From Erigeron canadensis (lineage: Eukaryota > Streptophyta > Magnoliopsida > Asterales > Asteraceae), in assembly GCF_010389155.1 (NCBI RefSeq), contig NC_057769.1:9052735-9116734 (forward strand): 64,000 bases of DNA, given 5' to 3'. The position numbers were made by a program, and so were the translations under genes. The first letter of the stretch is position 1. The number at the start of each line of letters is the position of its first letter. Of the stretch, positions 1-11,408 are shown in pieces. The notes beneath the pieces were generated by a model. That model did no database searches. It was given only the letters and a program-made list of their open reading frames with translations, and had not been told where the DNA came from.

Positions 1-554
1 ACATTTTATTTTAATATTTATTTTACAATACTCGGTCTTTTAAGTTATATTGATACTCATCATGTAACGATAGTATCTAAAATGATGACGATTCAACCAA
101 ATTTGAGTACACCATTACGGTTGATTTTAGGACTCTTTTTTTGCTTTGGATAAAGTATGAAAGGATCAAATTAATCATTTTAATAGTTTATGACAAAAAA
201 AAAATAATAATAATAATAATAAAAAATTATCGGTTAAAGATCTCACTAGCGTGTGCACAAGAAATATACACTCCAAAACCAGCTGCGGTATTCAATTTCC
301 AAACAATCTCCATTCCCGCTTTTGAAAGAAAAATCAGTGTTCGTTCCCATTGTCCACATACCATACAAAGTGTCATGTGGGGCCTACCAGAAAATCCACA
401 TCACCTCTCTCACAAATCACATGGAATATTATCTCCTCTTTTTCTAGAATACACTTTCGATACAAACTCCTTCCTTGTATTTATTTTCATTTTTACACAT
501 CATCATCAATCAATATAAATATATAACTTCACAACTAACCGTTTCCCAAAACCT

Positions 555-607
555 ATACACATATATATATATATATATAAACAAAGAATCAGTTACATAA
601 AACAGAA
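555..607 (+). promoter_or_regulatory. Candidate core promoter/5'UTR of the USP gene
   Basis: A TA-rich tract (alternating TA from about 561 to 580) ends some 30 bases before the ATG at 608. It may serve as a TATA region, but simple TA repeats are common here. Bases 1-554 are AT-rich with no other recognisable element. Confidence 0.3.
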
Positions 608-3239
608 ATGGAGGCAGAACAGAAGCAACCTGTGATGATCGTTGGAGTAGATGACAGCGATCATAGTTTTTACGCACTCGAATGGACTTTAGATCACTTT
701 TTTACTGCTTCTAATTTACAGTTTAAATTAGTAGTTGTTCACTCCAAACCTTCTCCTACTGCCGCTATCGGTTTCGCCGGTCCTGGTAATTAATTACCTC
801 AATTTAACCGATTCAGATTTCCTATATTATTATTATTATTTACTTTTTTTTTAATAGTTTTTTAGTTATGAATTGTGTTTGTGAAAAGTTAAATTTGATG
901 ATTTTGATTTGTGTAGGTGTGGCCGATGTCTTTCCGATCGTTGATTCGGATTTGAAGAAGATCGCCGCGCGAGTTGTGGAACGAGCTAAGGAGCTTTGCC
1001 ATTCGAAATCGGTTCGTGTTTCTTTTTTTTTTAGTTTGCTTTTGTATGTATTAACTTTTCGGGGAGTGATAAATCTACAACAAGTTTTTGTATCTACATC
1101 AATGCACGCTTTATACAGTTGTACACTGTGCAGTATAATATGTATGTTTATTATAGATGGCAGAAATTGATGTAGATATATTGTACAGCACGGAAAATAA
1201 TAAATCCTCCTAATCATGTGATCTTGACCACTTGCTAGAATCAAAGGATGATATTAGGAAACAGAATGAGCAGAGGCGGTTCTCTTTAGGGGGGCGTGGG
1301 GGGCCCGGGCCACCGCCATTTTTTCGTTTAGTAGTACTAATATACCCGTATTTCGTCCAAAATAATCTATATCTATTAAATCGGCCCCAAGGATTATTTT
1401 GATACGTTTATAAATTTAATAGTCCAACAAAATTTACCTTTTTTGGTTTTTATAACCCACAATTAACTTAGTCCATTCAAAATTCTATGTTTTAGCCTAC
1501 AATTCACAATCCACGTAACAAGGTCTTCCTTCCTTTTTTGAGTTTTAGGCTCTAAGGAAAAATAAAATTTACCTTTTTAGTTTTTATAACCCACAATTCA
1601 CTTGGTCCATTCATAATTCTATGTTTTAGCCAACAATCCACAATCCACGTAACAAGGTATTTCTCCCACAATCCACAATCCAACGTCTTTTCTCTTGGTA
1701 TATTCATAAGTCTTTGTAGTTTTTTGTTGGTTAGAAACTATGTATTAGTAATTTGAATGGAAAACTTAGATTATTAGTGTTATTTTTGTTTGACCCGACC
1801 CGATTAAGTGTATTTCATGACCATAATATAATACGCGGAACATAGCGATGGTAAAAAAAAAAATTTGGCCCCCACCGTTAAAATATTTGAGATCCGCCAC
1901 TGAGAACGAGTGGATTACACTTATTATGTTTTAAGGTTTTAGGAGGATTATTAGGCTATTTATTGGGAGGATATCATTTCCCGTTTGTTACTACTAGTAT
2001 TAGGTAATTGTATTTTTATTTTACTTTTTGCTGACGGTAGCAGTCACATAAGTTGTCAGCATAAGCAAATTGGTGTCATGTTACTTATTTACGAGATGAG
2101 TTCTTGGGTTCGAATCCTATTAGGTACAATCTTACAGGGATACCTCGATGAGGCCTTGTACACCCCAGTAAAAAAGACTTGCCTTCCTTGGGTATCCTTC
2201 TTTATATAAAGCGTCCTAAAGGTCTCACAAGACTACAAGAGACCTGGGTTTGAACTTTGAACCTTACTTAGAGCAGAGGTTGATGAAAACCCTTTTTTGG
2301 GGAAAAAAAAGTTTTCCAAAAGCTTGATACCATTAGGTGCAAAAGGCTTTTTTGATCAAAAGGTTGGCAATGCTCCCTTTTGAAGAAAAGCTTTTTCTCA
2401 ATACACACACAAAGTCACAAACAAACGGGCAATATGAATTTTGGGGAAAAAAAAGTTTTCCAAAAACTTGATACCTTTTAAAAGCTTTCTAGGAAACAGC
2501 CACATGAATACTGTTTACCTCACATACATCAGAGGCGAAGGCTCGGCTTTGGGGATCCTCATTGTTTACCTGTTTTCACAAAATTATATAAGATGAGTGG
2601 TTATGTGATTGGGTAATTGAAATAGATGTTGAATGATTCATTTGAAACTATATGCCATCTAATGTTTAGAGTTAAGGGCATGTGGAATTGGAATAACATG
2701 TGGATTGTGAATGTCCTTTCTGTTTTGTTTTTTTTTTTTTTTTTCGTTGGAACTATTACCATGAATTGCGATTGAAGTTTTTGGTCGTTTGAGGTTAAAT
2801 TGTTTTATTTACATATTGATTTATTTTCTTGCACTTGTTTGAATGGTGTCTAAGAGTTCATTTATCTATGTAGGTCGATGATGTGAAATTTGAAGTTGTG
2901 GAAGGTGATGCTAGGAATGTACTATGTGAAGCTGTAGAGAGGCACCATGCTACAATGTTGGTAGTTGGTAGTCATGGTTATGGAGCAATTAAAAGGTAAG
3001 TGAATATTTATAGAAATACTAAATTAATGAAAGTAATCTCTGATAGTGGTAGAGTGGCTTTCGATTTTTGTATGTTAAAATTTCATTGCAGATCACTTAT
3101 GTGTCTGATCATGTCTACATTATTTAACGTCGTACAAAATGCTTTTTGTAGGGCTGTTTTGGGGAGTGTAAGTGACTATGTTACACATCACGCCCATTGT
3201 ACAGTGATGATAGTGAAGAAGCCGAAAACCAAACACTAA
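608..3239 (+). CDS. Universal stress protein (UspA-domain), ATP-binding type
   Basis: Four exons, 608-785, 917-1011, 2874-2995 and 3152-3239, all with GT-AG borders and consistent phase, give 160 aa, the usual size of a single-domain plant USP. The N-terminal strand MIVGVDDSDHS carries the conserved Asp pair (residues 15-16). The ATP-binding signature G-x2-G-x9-G-S is complete at residues 123-137 (GSHGYG through GS), and the C-terminus VMIVKKP is typical of the last beta strand. The family consists of small cytosolic nucleotide-binding proteins linked to stress responses; the exact role is not visible from sequence. The ATG at 608 is the first in frame. Intron 2 (1012-2873) is unusually large because it holds a hAT-like element, a SINE-like stretch and a short duplication. 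Convergent with the SR gene. Confidence 0.9.
1271..1902. mobile_element. hAT-like non-autonomous element in USP intron 2
   Basis: Terminal inverted repeats CAGAGGCGGTTC at the left and the reverse complement of CAGTGGCGGATC at the right bound 632 bp. Flanking 8 bp duplications AGAATGAG (1263-1270) and AGAACGAG (1903-1910) match 7 of 8, as expected for hAT. No transposase is encoded. Inside, about 100 bp starting near 1430 is repeated about 135 bp further on (from about 1564), so the element has an internal tandem duplication. Confidence 0.75.
2040..2215 (+). mobile_element. SINE-like tRNA-derived sequence
   Basis: A perfect pol III B-box-like motif GGTTCGAATCC lies at about 2108-2118, followed by a tail ending CCTTGGGTATCC that resembles the tail of the similar sequence at 5620-5790. 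The A box is poorly preserved. It sits within USP intron 2. Confidence 0.4.
2295..2478 (+). repeat. Duplicated 39 bp segment in USP intron 2
   Basis: A segment reading TTTTGGGG, A-run, GTTTTCC, then CTTGATACC occurs at about 2295-2333 and again at about 2436-2476 with very few differences. The origin is unclear; it may mark the ends of a small insertion. Confidence 0.5.
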
Positions 3240-5619
3240 GCAAACCTGGCAGCTTTACCCCGAGTAAGCAACAAATGGTGGTTTTTGCTTGCTGTAATTA
3301 TATTCTTCCAGTCTTGGCTTTAAATTGTTGTAGACATTAGTGTCTGTCTACCTTATCAACCAACTGCAACTTGAAAGGACGTTGGTCTTCATTACTAGGG
3401 TGTTTGTGTATGTGTCATATAAAGATTATATGATAGTGTTCGTCATACATGTTTGATGGCTCTTAATAAACCTGTATTGACTATTTGCTTCTCTTGAAAC
3501 CCTTAGTAAATGGATGGCAATATGAATTTTATCTTATGGTGAGATGGTAATACCTTAATACACAACCTACTAATCTGAAATCATGGTAGTAAGGTGATAC
3601 TCATATTCGCTATATGATATAGGTAACTAGTGCCAATATGACTTTCTGCCAATTATACGCAAAGGAAAGTCAAACCCATTATATTGGAAACACTAAATGA
3701 AATTCAGACTGTCTGCCAATTTTTTTAACCACGACCTTTTCTCATGAAAGTTTTTTCTGGGGAGAAAAACAGAGTACCAATATGCAGATCCCCTGGGAGA
3801 TCTTTTCAAGTAGGTTTCATTAAAATCAACATAGTCACAGAAGAGGACAAAAACATCTATGAAGGTCGAAGGCCCAGACAAAGTATCCCTTTCTGTTTGA
3901 CCCATTCCTGAATATGCATTGAAGAGAGATATCGTTATTTGATAAGCATATTATTAGATATAAAAAGATGCTTAATAGTTGAGCATGGTTCAAGTACAAC
4001 AATAAGTTGTCCTGTGAATGCTAATCTAGGATTATGTAGGAGAATATGACATTCTCTGGAGAAATTGTGCGGATACAACCATTACAACCTAACTGCATCA
4101 AGCAGACTCACTATGTATGCATGCAAGTACTTGACCTTTGTGTGTTATGTCATTCAGCGAACCATTGTGTGGAGTTAATTGGCCTGACAAAATGTTATGC
4201 TAACAAAATATTCATCAGCAATGGTTGCCATATTCATGTCAGACCATGAGAATATAAGTAGATATATAACAATATTTATACCATTTTCTTGAATATAAAT
4301 GGGGGGTTGCCAATTTGCCATACTCATGTTTGAAATACGCCAGAATTTTTTCTAAGCCTGATAGATTCGTTTTAAACTGTGGCAGATAGACCCTTATTAG
4401 TATCCATAATACCATAAGAGTTAGTACAATGGTACCTATTTGGTCTTCTGAAGTCAAATTACAATTTCCAAGTTCAATACTGACACTAGTTTTGCTAGAA
4501 GTGCAATACGTCATCTCAGTTTCTAAAGCTAGCCAAACTTTGATTATGACAATTATAATTCACTAACATCCTAGCAACATGGGAATGGACAGAGTGAAAA
4601 TCAGTCGACCAAACTAGCTAGATTACATCACCGTACCTGATTTATGAAACCTCCATCTGCAAATAAGAGAAGAATTTAAGTGATCATCACTGATTTGTAT
4701 CGCATTGTATTGTATTGTAGTGGTTCACACCCAATACGTCGTATACCTGTATAAACCTTTAATCACCTTCTTTTCATGTTCGGTAAATGTTGGAATCCAC
4801 AGTGGATGCATTGTTCTTTTATACATCAAGATAGTCTCCAAACCCCAAAGGGTTGACAAATCTGAATCATATTTGCTATGGCATTTTCCGCCAATCGGTC
4901 TGAGGTTCACACTATGCAGCTAACTGTTTAATCCAATGAGAGTATGCTGATTGCTGAATCACCAGCAGTTCATCACCGGACATCAGCAACAATAAGTTTG
5001 CTCTTCAGTATCTACTTTATTTTCACAACAAAATTTTTTTAACTTGAAGACGTATATTACACTTTATATATACTTAATTATAAATTAACAGAGTAGATTG
5101 TACATGTGTAATATGGAAGTCTATATATAGGGGCCCATGGTAACTGATCATAACACACGACTACTGTATACATTCTTTGGATTGTAATGTTGATTTGGAA
5201 GAAGGTAATTGTTGTAAATTCTATTTTCTTTGGTATAGTCTGGCAGCAGTAGTTTATGCAACTGTGCAAGCAATATATTATGAGCCACAATGTAACAGTC
5301 AGTTGAGGAGTTCCCACTGGTGCAGTCGATTCCAAACGGGTAGGAACAACACTATGCCCATGCTATTGGCCTAGTTAAATGCGGTCCAATGCAAAACCCG
5401 TTTCACCAAATTCTCTGAAGCATGCATCTGTTCTTGATTACTATTTAGAAAACAGTTTAGAAAGATGATGAGTTTGATAATGATATCTGTTGTTATGACG
5501 GCAATGGTTGTGTGATAGTAAGAGGGAAAAAATGGTGAGACCATCAAAAGTATGACCAAACAACCTGGGTCACTTAAATTTATAACCGAATGAAATCAGC
5601 ACATTAATTACACAATGGA
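3240..5619. other. USP 3' flank and intergenic DNA without a recognised gene
   Basis: The first 250-300 bases are probably the USP 3'UTR. Beyond that I find no coding exon with conserved motifs, no RNA gene and no clear transposon ends. Short open frames at 4725-4910 and 5078-5335 on the minus strand have neither an ATG context nor motifs that I recognise. Confidence 0.5.
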
Positions 5620-5790
5620 GATTTAGCTCAATTGGCATGGAAAAATAAAAGGATGGATACGAGGTCTCATTCAAATTCGATGCAGACGGGCTTTACCACA
5701 GTGGACCTCTTGACATTACCCAAAACTGATGTTTTTGGTGGGCAATGGCTAATCTAGCACTGTCTTCATTGGGTATCCCAGGTAGCCATG
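5620..5790 (+). mobile_element. SINE (tRNA-derived)
   Basis: An A-box-like stretch TTTAGCTCAATTGGCATGG (about 5620-5640) is followed about 40 bases later by a B-box-like TTCAAATTCGATGC, the spacing of a tRNA-type internal promoter. The tail ends CATTGGGTATCCC, like the SINE-like copy in USP intron 2. It is not a tRNA gene because the acceptor arms do not pair. Confidence 0.5.
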
Positions 5791-6763
5791 CATTCATCTA
5801 TGTTAAACTTGAACTGCGAGTTTGCTTCTACAATACCCAATGACACCATCAATTCATGCAACTACTAATTAACAGACAACTCACATTTAATGAATAAAAC
5901 TTTGTAACTATTTATCAGCAAAAAAACTATCTACTAATCAATTATACTTGTAATACTTCCATGAGCATGACTAAAAATCCTTGGATTTTTTCATGTGTGT
6001 CATTCATAACTTCAGACACCCTCCTATATGTCACTGCAAAATTGCTTCAATCTCTATTATTAGCTTCAATCCTCTTCTTGGTTATTTACTTAGATAAGAA
6101 ATCCATTCTACTTTGTTCATACACATTTTTTTCAATATGGACACAACTCCAGAAAAGAACAATATTTTGTGACATTTAAAGGCTGACAAACCAAAAACAG
6201 CCCTATGTTCCACGAGACCAAGACAGATGAAACAATTGACGTGTTAAAAAGCACCCACACGGCCACTTGATGGTTTGTAACTTTGTATGCTACTTAATCC
6301 TCACATTTGTGTGTTAAAGCAACCGTTGATATTGTATGCAAAGTCTTACGGTGCATATACCCATCCTTTGCTAAACGAACTGGAATTAGCGAGCTTTAAA
6401 TAAAAAACAGTAAATCGGTCCAACAATAAATTCCAATACAACAAACTTATGAAATTTGGTCTAGCAAATATAAATAGGCAGTCACCAATCCCAAATCCAT
6501 GCATGACCGAACATTTGTAACAAGAAATATTCCATATTCAATTTAGTTAGCTTAGGTAACTGATAACCCACTCTTAAACGGCAAACATGTAACCAAGTAA
6601 CCTTCCTGCATCCGTCATTGCCTAACAATCAATTGCTCTATCACCTGCCAAAGTTCCATCATTACTGAAACAGCAACCAACATGTGTTTGAAGCTATATG
6701 TTAATTGTTATTACAAGGTGGATGTACAAAGAATGAAATGTGTACATGCAAAACATACCGAGA
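5791..6763. other. Intergenic DNA and SR-gene 3'UTR; no gene seen
   Basis: This lies between the convergent USP and SR genes. The part next to 6764 should be the SR 3'UTR. No exon, RNA gene or transposon end is recognised. Confidence 0.5.
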
Positions 6764-9700
6764 TTAACTCTTGCTCCTGCTACGACTCCTGCTCTTGCTT
6801 GGGCTCCTGCTCTTGCTAGGACTGCGCTTCTTAGGACTTTTACTAACACGCTTAGAGCGCTGAGTTCAGAAGAAAATACAACATAACACAAATACCAAGG
6901 GTTTTAACTGTGAGTATGAATTCTATTAATTTTGATGGGACGATGACAGACATATTATGAGCAAATTAAAAGGGGGTTTAGCTTTAGAAGATGGAACTGA
7001 ATTAAGGTTAGACTTACAGATGGTGGTGGGGATCTGGATCTTGAGGGAGATCTGCAAAAGTTCCAGAAACAAGCGAGTTTAATATCCAAAAGTTCCTCTT
7101 TTTAATTACTCTGGGCCAAGAGCCTTGATGCCACTTCCACGTCAGAGAATCAGTAACCAAAATCAATACAATGAATGCAAAATCCACAAAAATTTAGCCA
7201 GCCATATATCCTCAAATGAGAAGAAAAGTATGCAAATTAAGATGCAAGTGAACAAGATACCAATTAAGCCAACAAATAAGTTGGACACCATGCTTTATTT
7301 CTACATGTCAATTGCAGAAGCAATGATATGATCCAACTGTTAAGACCCTGATTGCCATAGCCCATAATCCATTATCATATAGCATCTATTCACAATCCAG
7401 CTTTTTCATTGCAATCCATATCCATGATTCTTCATGTTCCAATAAAAATTGTTATAGTTGGTGATATGATATCCCACCAAGATCCTAACATGCAATCCCA
7501 TGAGAGCTGTATATATCCATATCTAGAAAGGCAGAAACAAGGGAGTTTCATATTTAAACAATTTTAACGATTAAGAATCGCTGATTGCTAAGGTAACCAT
7601 GTTCTTCACAAGTCTACCGACACAAAACCAAAATCCAACCCACACTGTAATATACTTTCGAGCCAGGACCCTAAATAAGAATGTACCTTTCAAACTAAAT
7701 TCTATTAGAACACTCGTTCCTACAACTATATTGTATAATATTTATCTGAAGCAATCCTATAGCTTATGCACATCTCCTACTGCATATATTGAAAAAATAA
7801 TTTCTGAGCATAACAATAACATAAGATATGAACAAATACTAATGAACTGACCAAAGCAACTCAACAAGAAATAGCAAAGGATTCATGACTTATAAATAGT
7901 ATATGCAATTGGACTTGAATCCGTTCTAAATAAAGTACAATATGAAATAAACAGCAACGTTATGAAAAGCATGTATCCTGTACCTTGCTTTTGATGGGCG
8001 GGGAGAAGCAGACTTCGAACGAGCACGAGGAGAAGCAGACTTCGAACGAGATTTTGAACGACGAGAAGATTTCGCTTTTGGAGACTTGCTGTACAAGTAT
8101 AATAAGATAAAATATAATTTTGAAATGAGAAACAACGTCATCTTAAGACTGAAGTACAACAGAACAAGCTTTCTTATTGCTTTAACAACCTTCGGCTCCT
8201 GCTGCGACTACGGCTATAGCTCCTACTCCTGCTCCTGCTGCGACTACGGCTCCGGCTCCTAGAGCGGCTTGAATCATATTCCTTTACCTATAAGTAATTT
8301 AAGAAGGGTAAACCACAAAAGGCACAAAAAAAAATGCTTCATGCACATAACCATCAACATAAAAGTTATGATCGTACACGAATAACTCCACGTGAGAAAG
8401 CATTTCGGAACTCAGAGTCATCCAATTTCCTTATCTGCGGGGAAAGAAAAAAATAGTGAGTATTGAACGTCACTTGTAACTTCAAAAGATAAATCACAAC
8501 GTGGATAATAAAATATTATTTACTGCATATTTCATGTCATCATAATTTGTGTAGTCTACAATCCCTGTGGTTCCTGCAAAACAACCAGCATCAAAATGTT
8601 AGACTTGCAACTAAAGTAGAATTAACATATCTATTTAACAAGATACATTTTAATTGAAAACCTCAATCCGCTAATAATCTTACCACCACCCTCTTTAAAA
8701 ACTTGGGAGAAGCAAACATCCCCAGCTCGACGCATGTGATCCTGGAAAACAAGAATGAGGTCATCAAACTCGGAAAACTGCTTGAGGAAAAAGAATCATT
8801 GCAATCGGTGAGACCAAGGCCTTTAGATAGCGAGTAGACTACCATCGAAAGACAACCTAAACCAAACTAAAAACATAGGCCAAGATTCCCCTCTATTGAG
8901 TTCGTACGATTCACTTATTTACTAAGTTCTACTTTAGCAAACTAAATACTTCAATATTATCCTAAAAGAACAATTCGGCTTCAATTAAAGATCAGAATGC
9001 CCATAAGTCAGATACAAAATGCTGAAGTGACTCAACTAGCTAGAAGTATCAAAACCAAGAAGTCATTAACACAAATAAGGGGTTGACACCACCAACAATT
9101 ACGACCAGAAGGGAATGATGAAGCCACTAGTTATCATAAACCATACTGACCTTAAGGTCTTGCCATGAAGCAGAAGAAGGCAATCCAGTCACCAAAACTG
9201 CATAGATAGAATATATATGAACATACATAAGATCAAAGTATTACAATAAAATGGCTAAAACATGCACTTTCAAGATGAAACCCCACCTCTATAATCAGAC
9301 CGCCTAGAAACTCCACCATGGCCACCACCACCACCACCACCACCCCGACTACTTCCATGACTATTATAACGATCCGTAGAAGATGAATTGCCACGGCCAC
9401 CATGAGCAAGCTCGACCTATTATTAGAAAATTATTACTTTGTTGACAGTTACTAACATTACCATCAAAACAGCTTTACAAGTTATCCATGACATACCCTC
9501 AATCTATGCCCATCAAAATCATAGCCATCCCGGCCCCTGATGGCATCTTCAGCATCCCGGGCCTCTTCAAACTATGAAAAAAACTATCCCGTATAAAAAA
9601 AAAGAAAAAAAAAATACATAAGCAACAACTTCAAAAAGATGAAGATCCTCACCTCAACAAAAGCATAACCTGGAGGTCTAGGTGGAACCTTCAGATCAAT

Positions 9701-10763
9701 GCGAGCTATTGGACCATACTGCAAAAACAATTTGAAAACAATAAACTGTTAAGCGTGGCAATATCGCTTCTTGGCAGATGCCAGATCATAGCACAGATCG
9801 TTCGTGTAGGTAATAATAACTTTTTAAATTCCATTTACTCTATCTAAACTTCCAGTACTATCTAAAAAGTTTTAAACATTGAACATTACCTACCATAAAC
9901 AACAACCTCATTCCATGGAAAAGGTTAAACACTCTCTTAGACATGCAACTTTCAAAAATATCAACTTCTAAGACGAGGTCACTTACAGTTTAAATATAAT
10001 GAAGTTAAAATCACCCAAATGTAGAATCCATTAAAGTTTTCACTTTTTAGTTGCTTAGTCACTACAAGCATGTAGACTACTCTCCCTATCGCTAATTATC
10101 CAAAAAGTTCCAAACTTTAAACGTTGCCTACCGTACCCTCATTCCATAGCAAAATTTAAACACTCTCTTGGACATGCAACTTATGAAGATAACAACTTCT
10201 ACAACGGGGTCACTTGTAGTTTAAACTTTAAATTACCTAAATGAACTTCAATTACCCACATGTACAATCCAGTAAAGTTATCAATTTCCTTGTTACTTAT
10301 CCTTCTTAACCCAAAAGCATCTACAAAAGTTCCAAAGTTTGAACAGTACCTACCCTAAACAACGACCTCATTCCATGGCAAAATTTAAACGCTCTCTTAA
10401 ACATGCAACTTTCAAAAATAACAACTTCTACGACAGGGTCACTTACAATTTAAATCACCTAAATGAACTTTAAAATTACGCACATGTACAATCCAGTAAA
10501 GTTATGAATTTCCTTGTTACTTATTCTTTTTAACCCAAAAGCATCTACAAGCTTGTGAACTACTCTCAATATCGCCAATTGGCCTAAACATCGACTCTAA
10601 CCCTTCATTTTTCAAGCAATACATTCCTAACAAATTCTCCCTACATATATATATATATTCATATTATGATATTCATTACATATATATGACTTATGATAAT
10701 AATACTGAGCTACGGCTTAAATTTCGAAACAATTTCTTTTATAAAATAATAATAATAATAATA

Positions 10764-10806
<43 letters not shown>

Positions 10807-10916
10807 TTTGAGATGAAATAAAAATCAGTCACCTTGTAAAACAAATCTTCAACTTCGCGTTCGCGAATATCACCCGGAAGATTTCCAACATATAAAGTCC
10901 TGCTTGACCTACTCAT
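6764..10916 (-). CDS. Serine/arginine-rich splicing factor, SR30/SR34 (SF2/ASF) type; one frame-breaking base
   Basis: Twelve coding exons run from ATG 10916 to TAA 6764: 10916-10833, 9719-9653, 9571-9497, 9416-9287, 9197-9151, 8741-8684, 8573-8524, 8434-8378, 8287-8190, 8088-7984, 7051-7018, 6859-6764. All borders are GT-AG. RRM1 has RNP2 LYVGNL (residues 8-13) and RNP1 PGYAFVEF (44-51); a Gly-rich hinge has eight Gly in a row; RRM2 carries the SR signature SWQDLKDHMR (129-138); the RS domain fills about residues 195-299. The family binds exonic enhancers and recruits spliceosomal factors in the nucleus. Exons total 901 nt, one too many: the A-run at 9659-9663 has one base more than the frame of exon 3 requires, giving a stop within RNP1. 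Everything else is intact, so a sequence error or a very recent mutation is likely. A 5'UTR intron is suggested by the AG five bases before the ATG. Confidence 0.92.
9864..10575 (-). repeat. Three tandem copies of a ~220-240 bp unit in SR intron 1
   Basis: Copies begin near 9864, 10102 and 10324. Each shows, in order, a TTCCAAA-like start, ACCTACC, CTCATTCCAT, a TTTAAAC..CTCTCTT..ACATGCAACTT block, GGTCACTT and, in copies 2 and 3, CACATGTACAATCCAGTAAAGTTAT. Divergence between copies is moderate. The array accounts for much of the 1.1 kb intron. Confidence 0.8.
10743..10804. repeat. AAT trinucleotide microsatellite in SR intron 1
   Basis: An almost pure run of AAT/ATA units, interrupted once near 10763. 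It lies just downstream of the first SR coding exon on the minus strand and generates a spurious poly-Ile open frame. Confidence 0.9.
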
Positions 10917-11160
10917 TTTTCCTGTTTACAATAACAATATATTTATATGAAATAAGTGATTTTTCTTAAAGAATATCTGAATAGATTAAATAAAATTACC
11001 GTAACCTTGCGATCGGAAATTATTGTTGATATATAATATACGGAAATGATAATTATAATACCTTTGAAAATATGATAGATCCGGCCGCCAGAAGTAGTTA
11101 GGGTTCGGACACAGATAGATACAAAGTTGTTAGATTAGAAAGTGAAATACGAAGTGTGGG
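10917..11160 (-). promoter_or_regulatory. SR gene 5'UTR with leader intron, and promoter region
   Basis: On the minus strand an AG acceptor (TTGTAAACAG) lies immediately before GAAAAATG, implying a 5'UTR intron; a plausible donor is near 11003 (CAAG/GTTACG). Leader introns are common in plant SR genes. No sharp TATA box is visible. Confidence 0.4.
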
Positions 11161-11408
11161 GATTTGATGGAGTGTGTTAAAGTGTACGGTGGAACTGAGT
11201 TTGAATCTGTGGATCTAACGGCTTTAGCAAGCTTTCGTTTAAGAATATTCCAAGGATATGAATTTAGTAAGCCCAGCCAAGGCCAGTTCTTTTGGGCTTT
11301 AATTCGTGAGAGTCCATTGCTTATTATAAGTTTGACGATTCTAAGTTTCTAACATAAAATTATAATTTTACCGGTGTAAATCCAAAATCACAATGAGAGT
11401 TTATAATG

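Noticed and set aside
2100..2120. Possible tRNA gene from the GGTTCGAATCC motif
   Set aside because: No cloverleaf or acceptor stem can be formed; a SINE origin explains the motif better.
4725..4910. Minus-strand frame with many Trp/Tyr/His (WGLETILMYKRTMHPLW)
   Set aside because: Starts at GTG, is short, has no recognised domain and no partner exons with splice sites.
11164..11352. 62-codon frame upstream of the SR gene
   Set aside because: No homologous motif, no supporting promoter or splice structure; probably chance.
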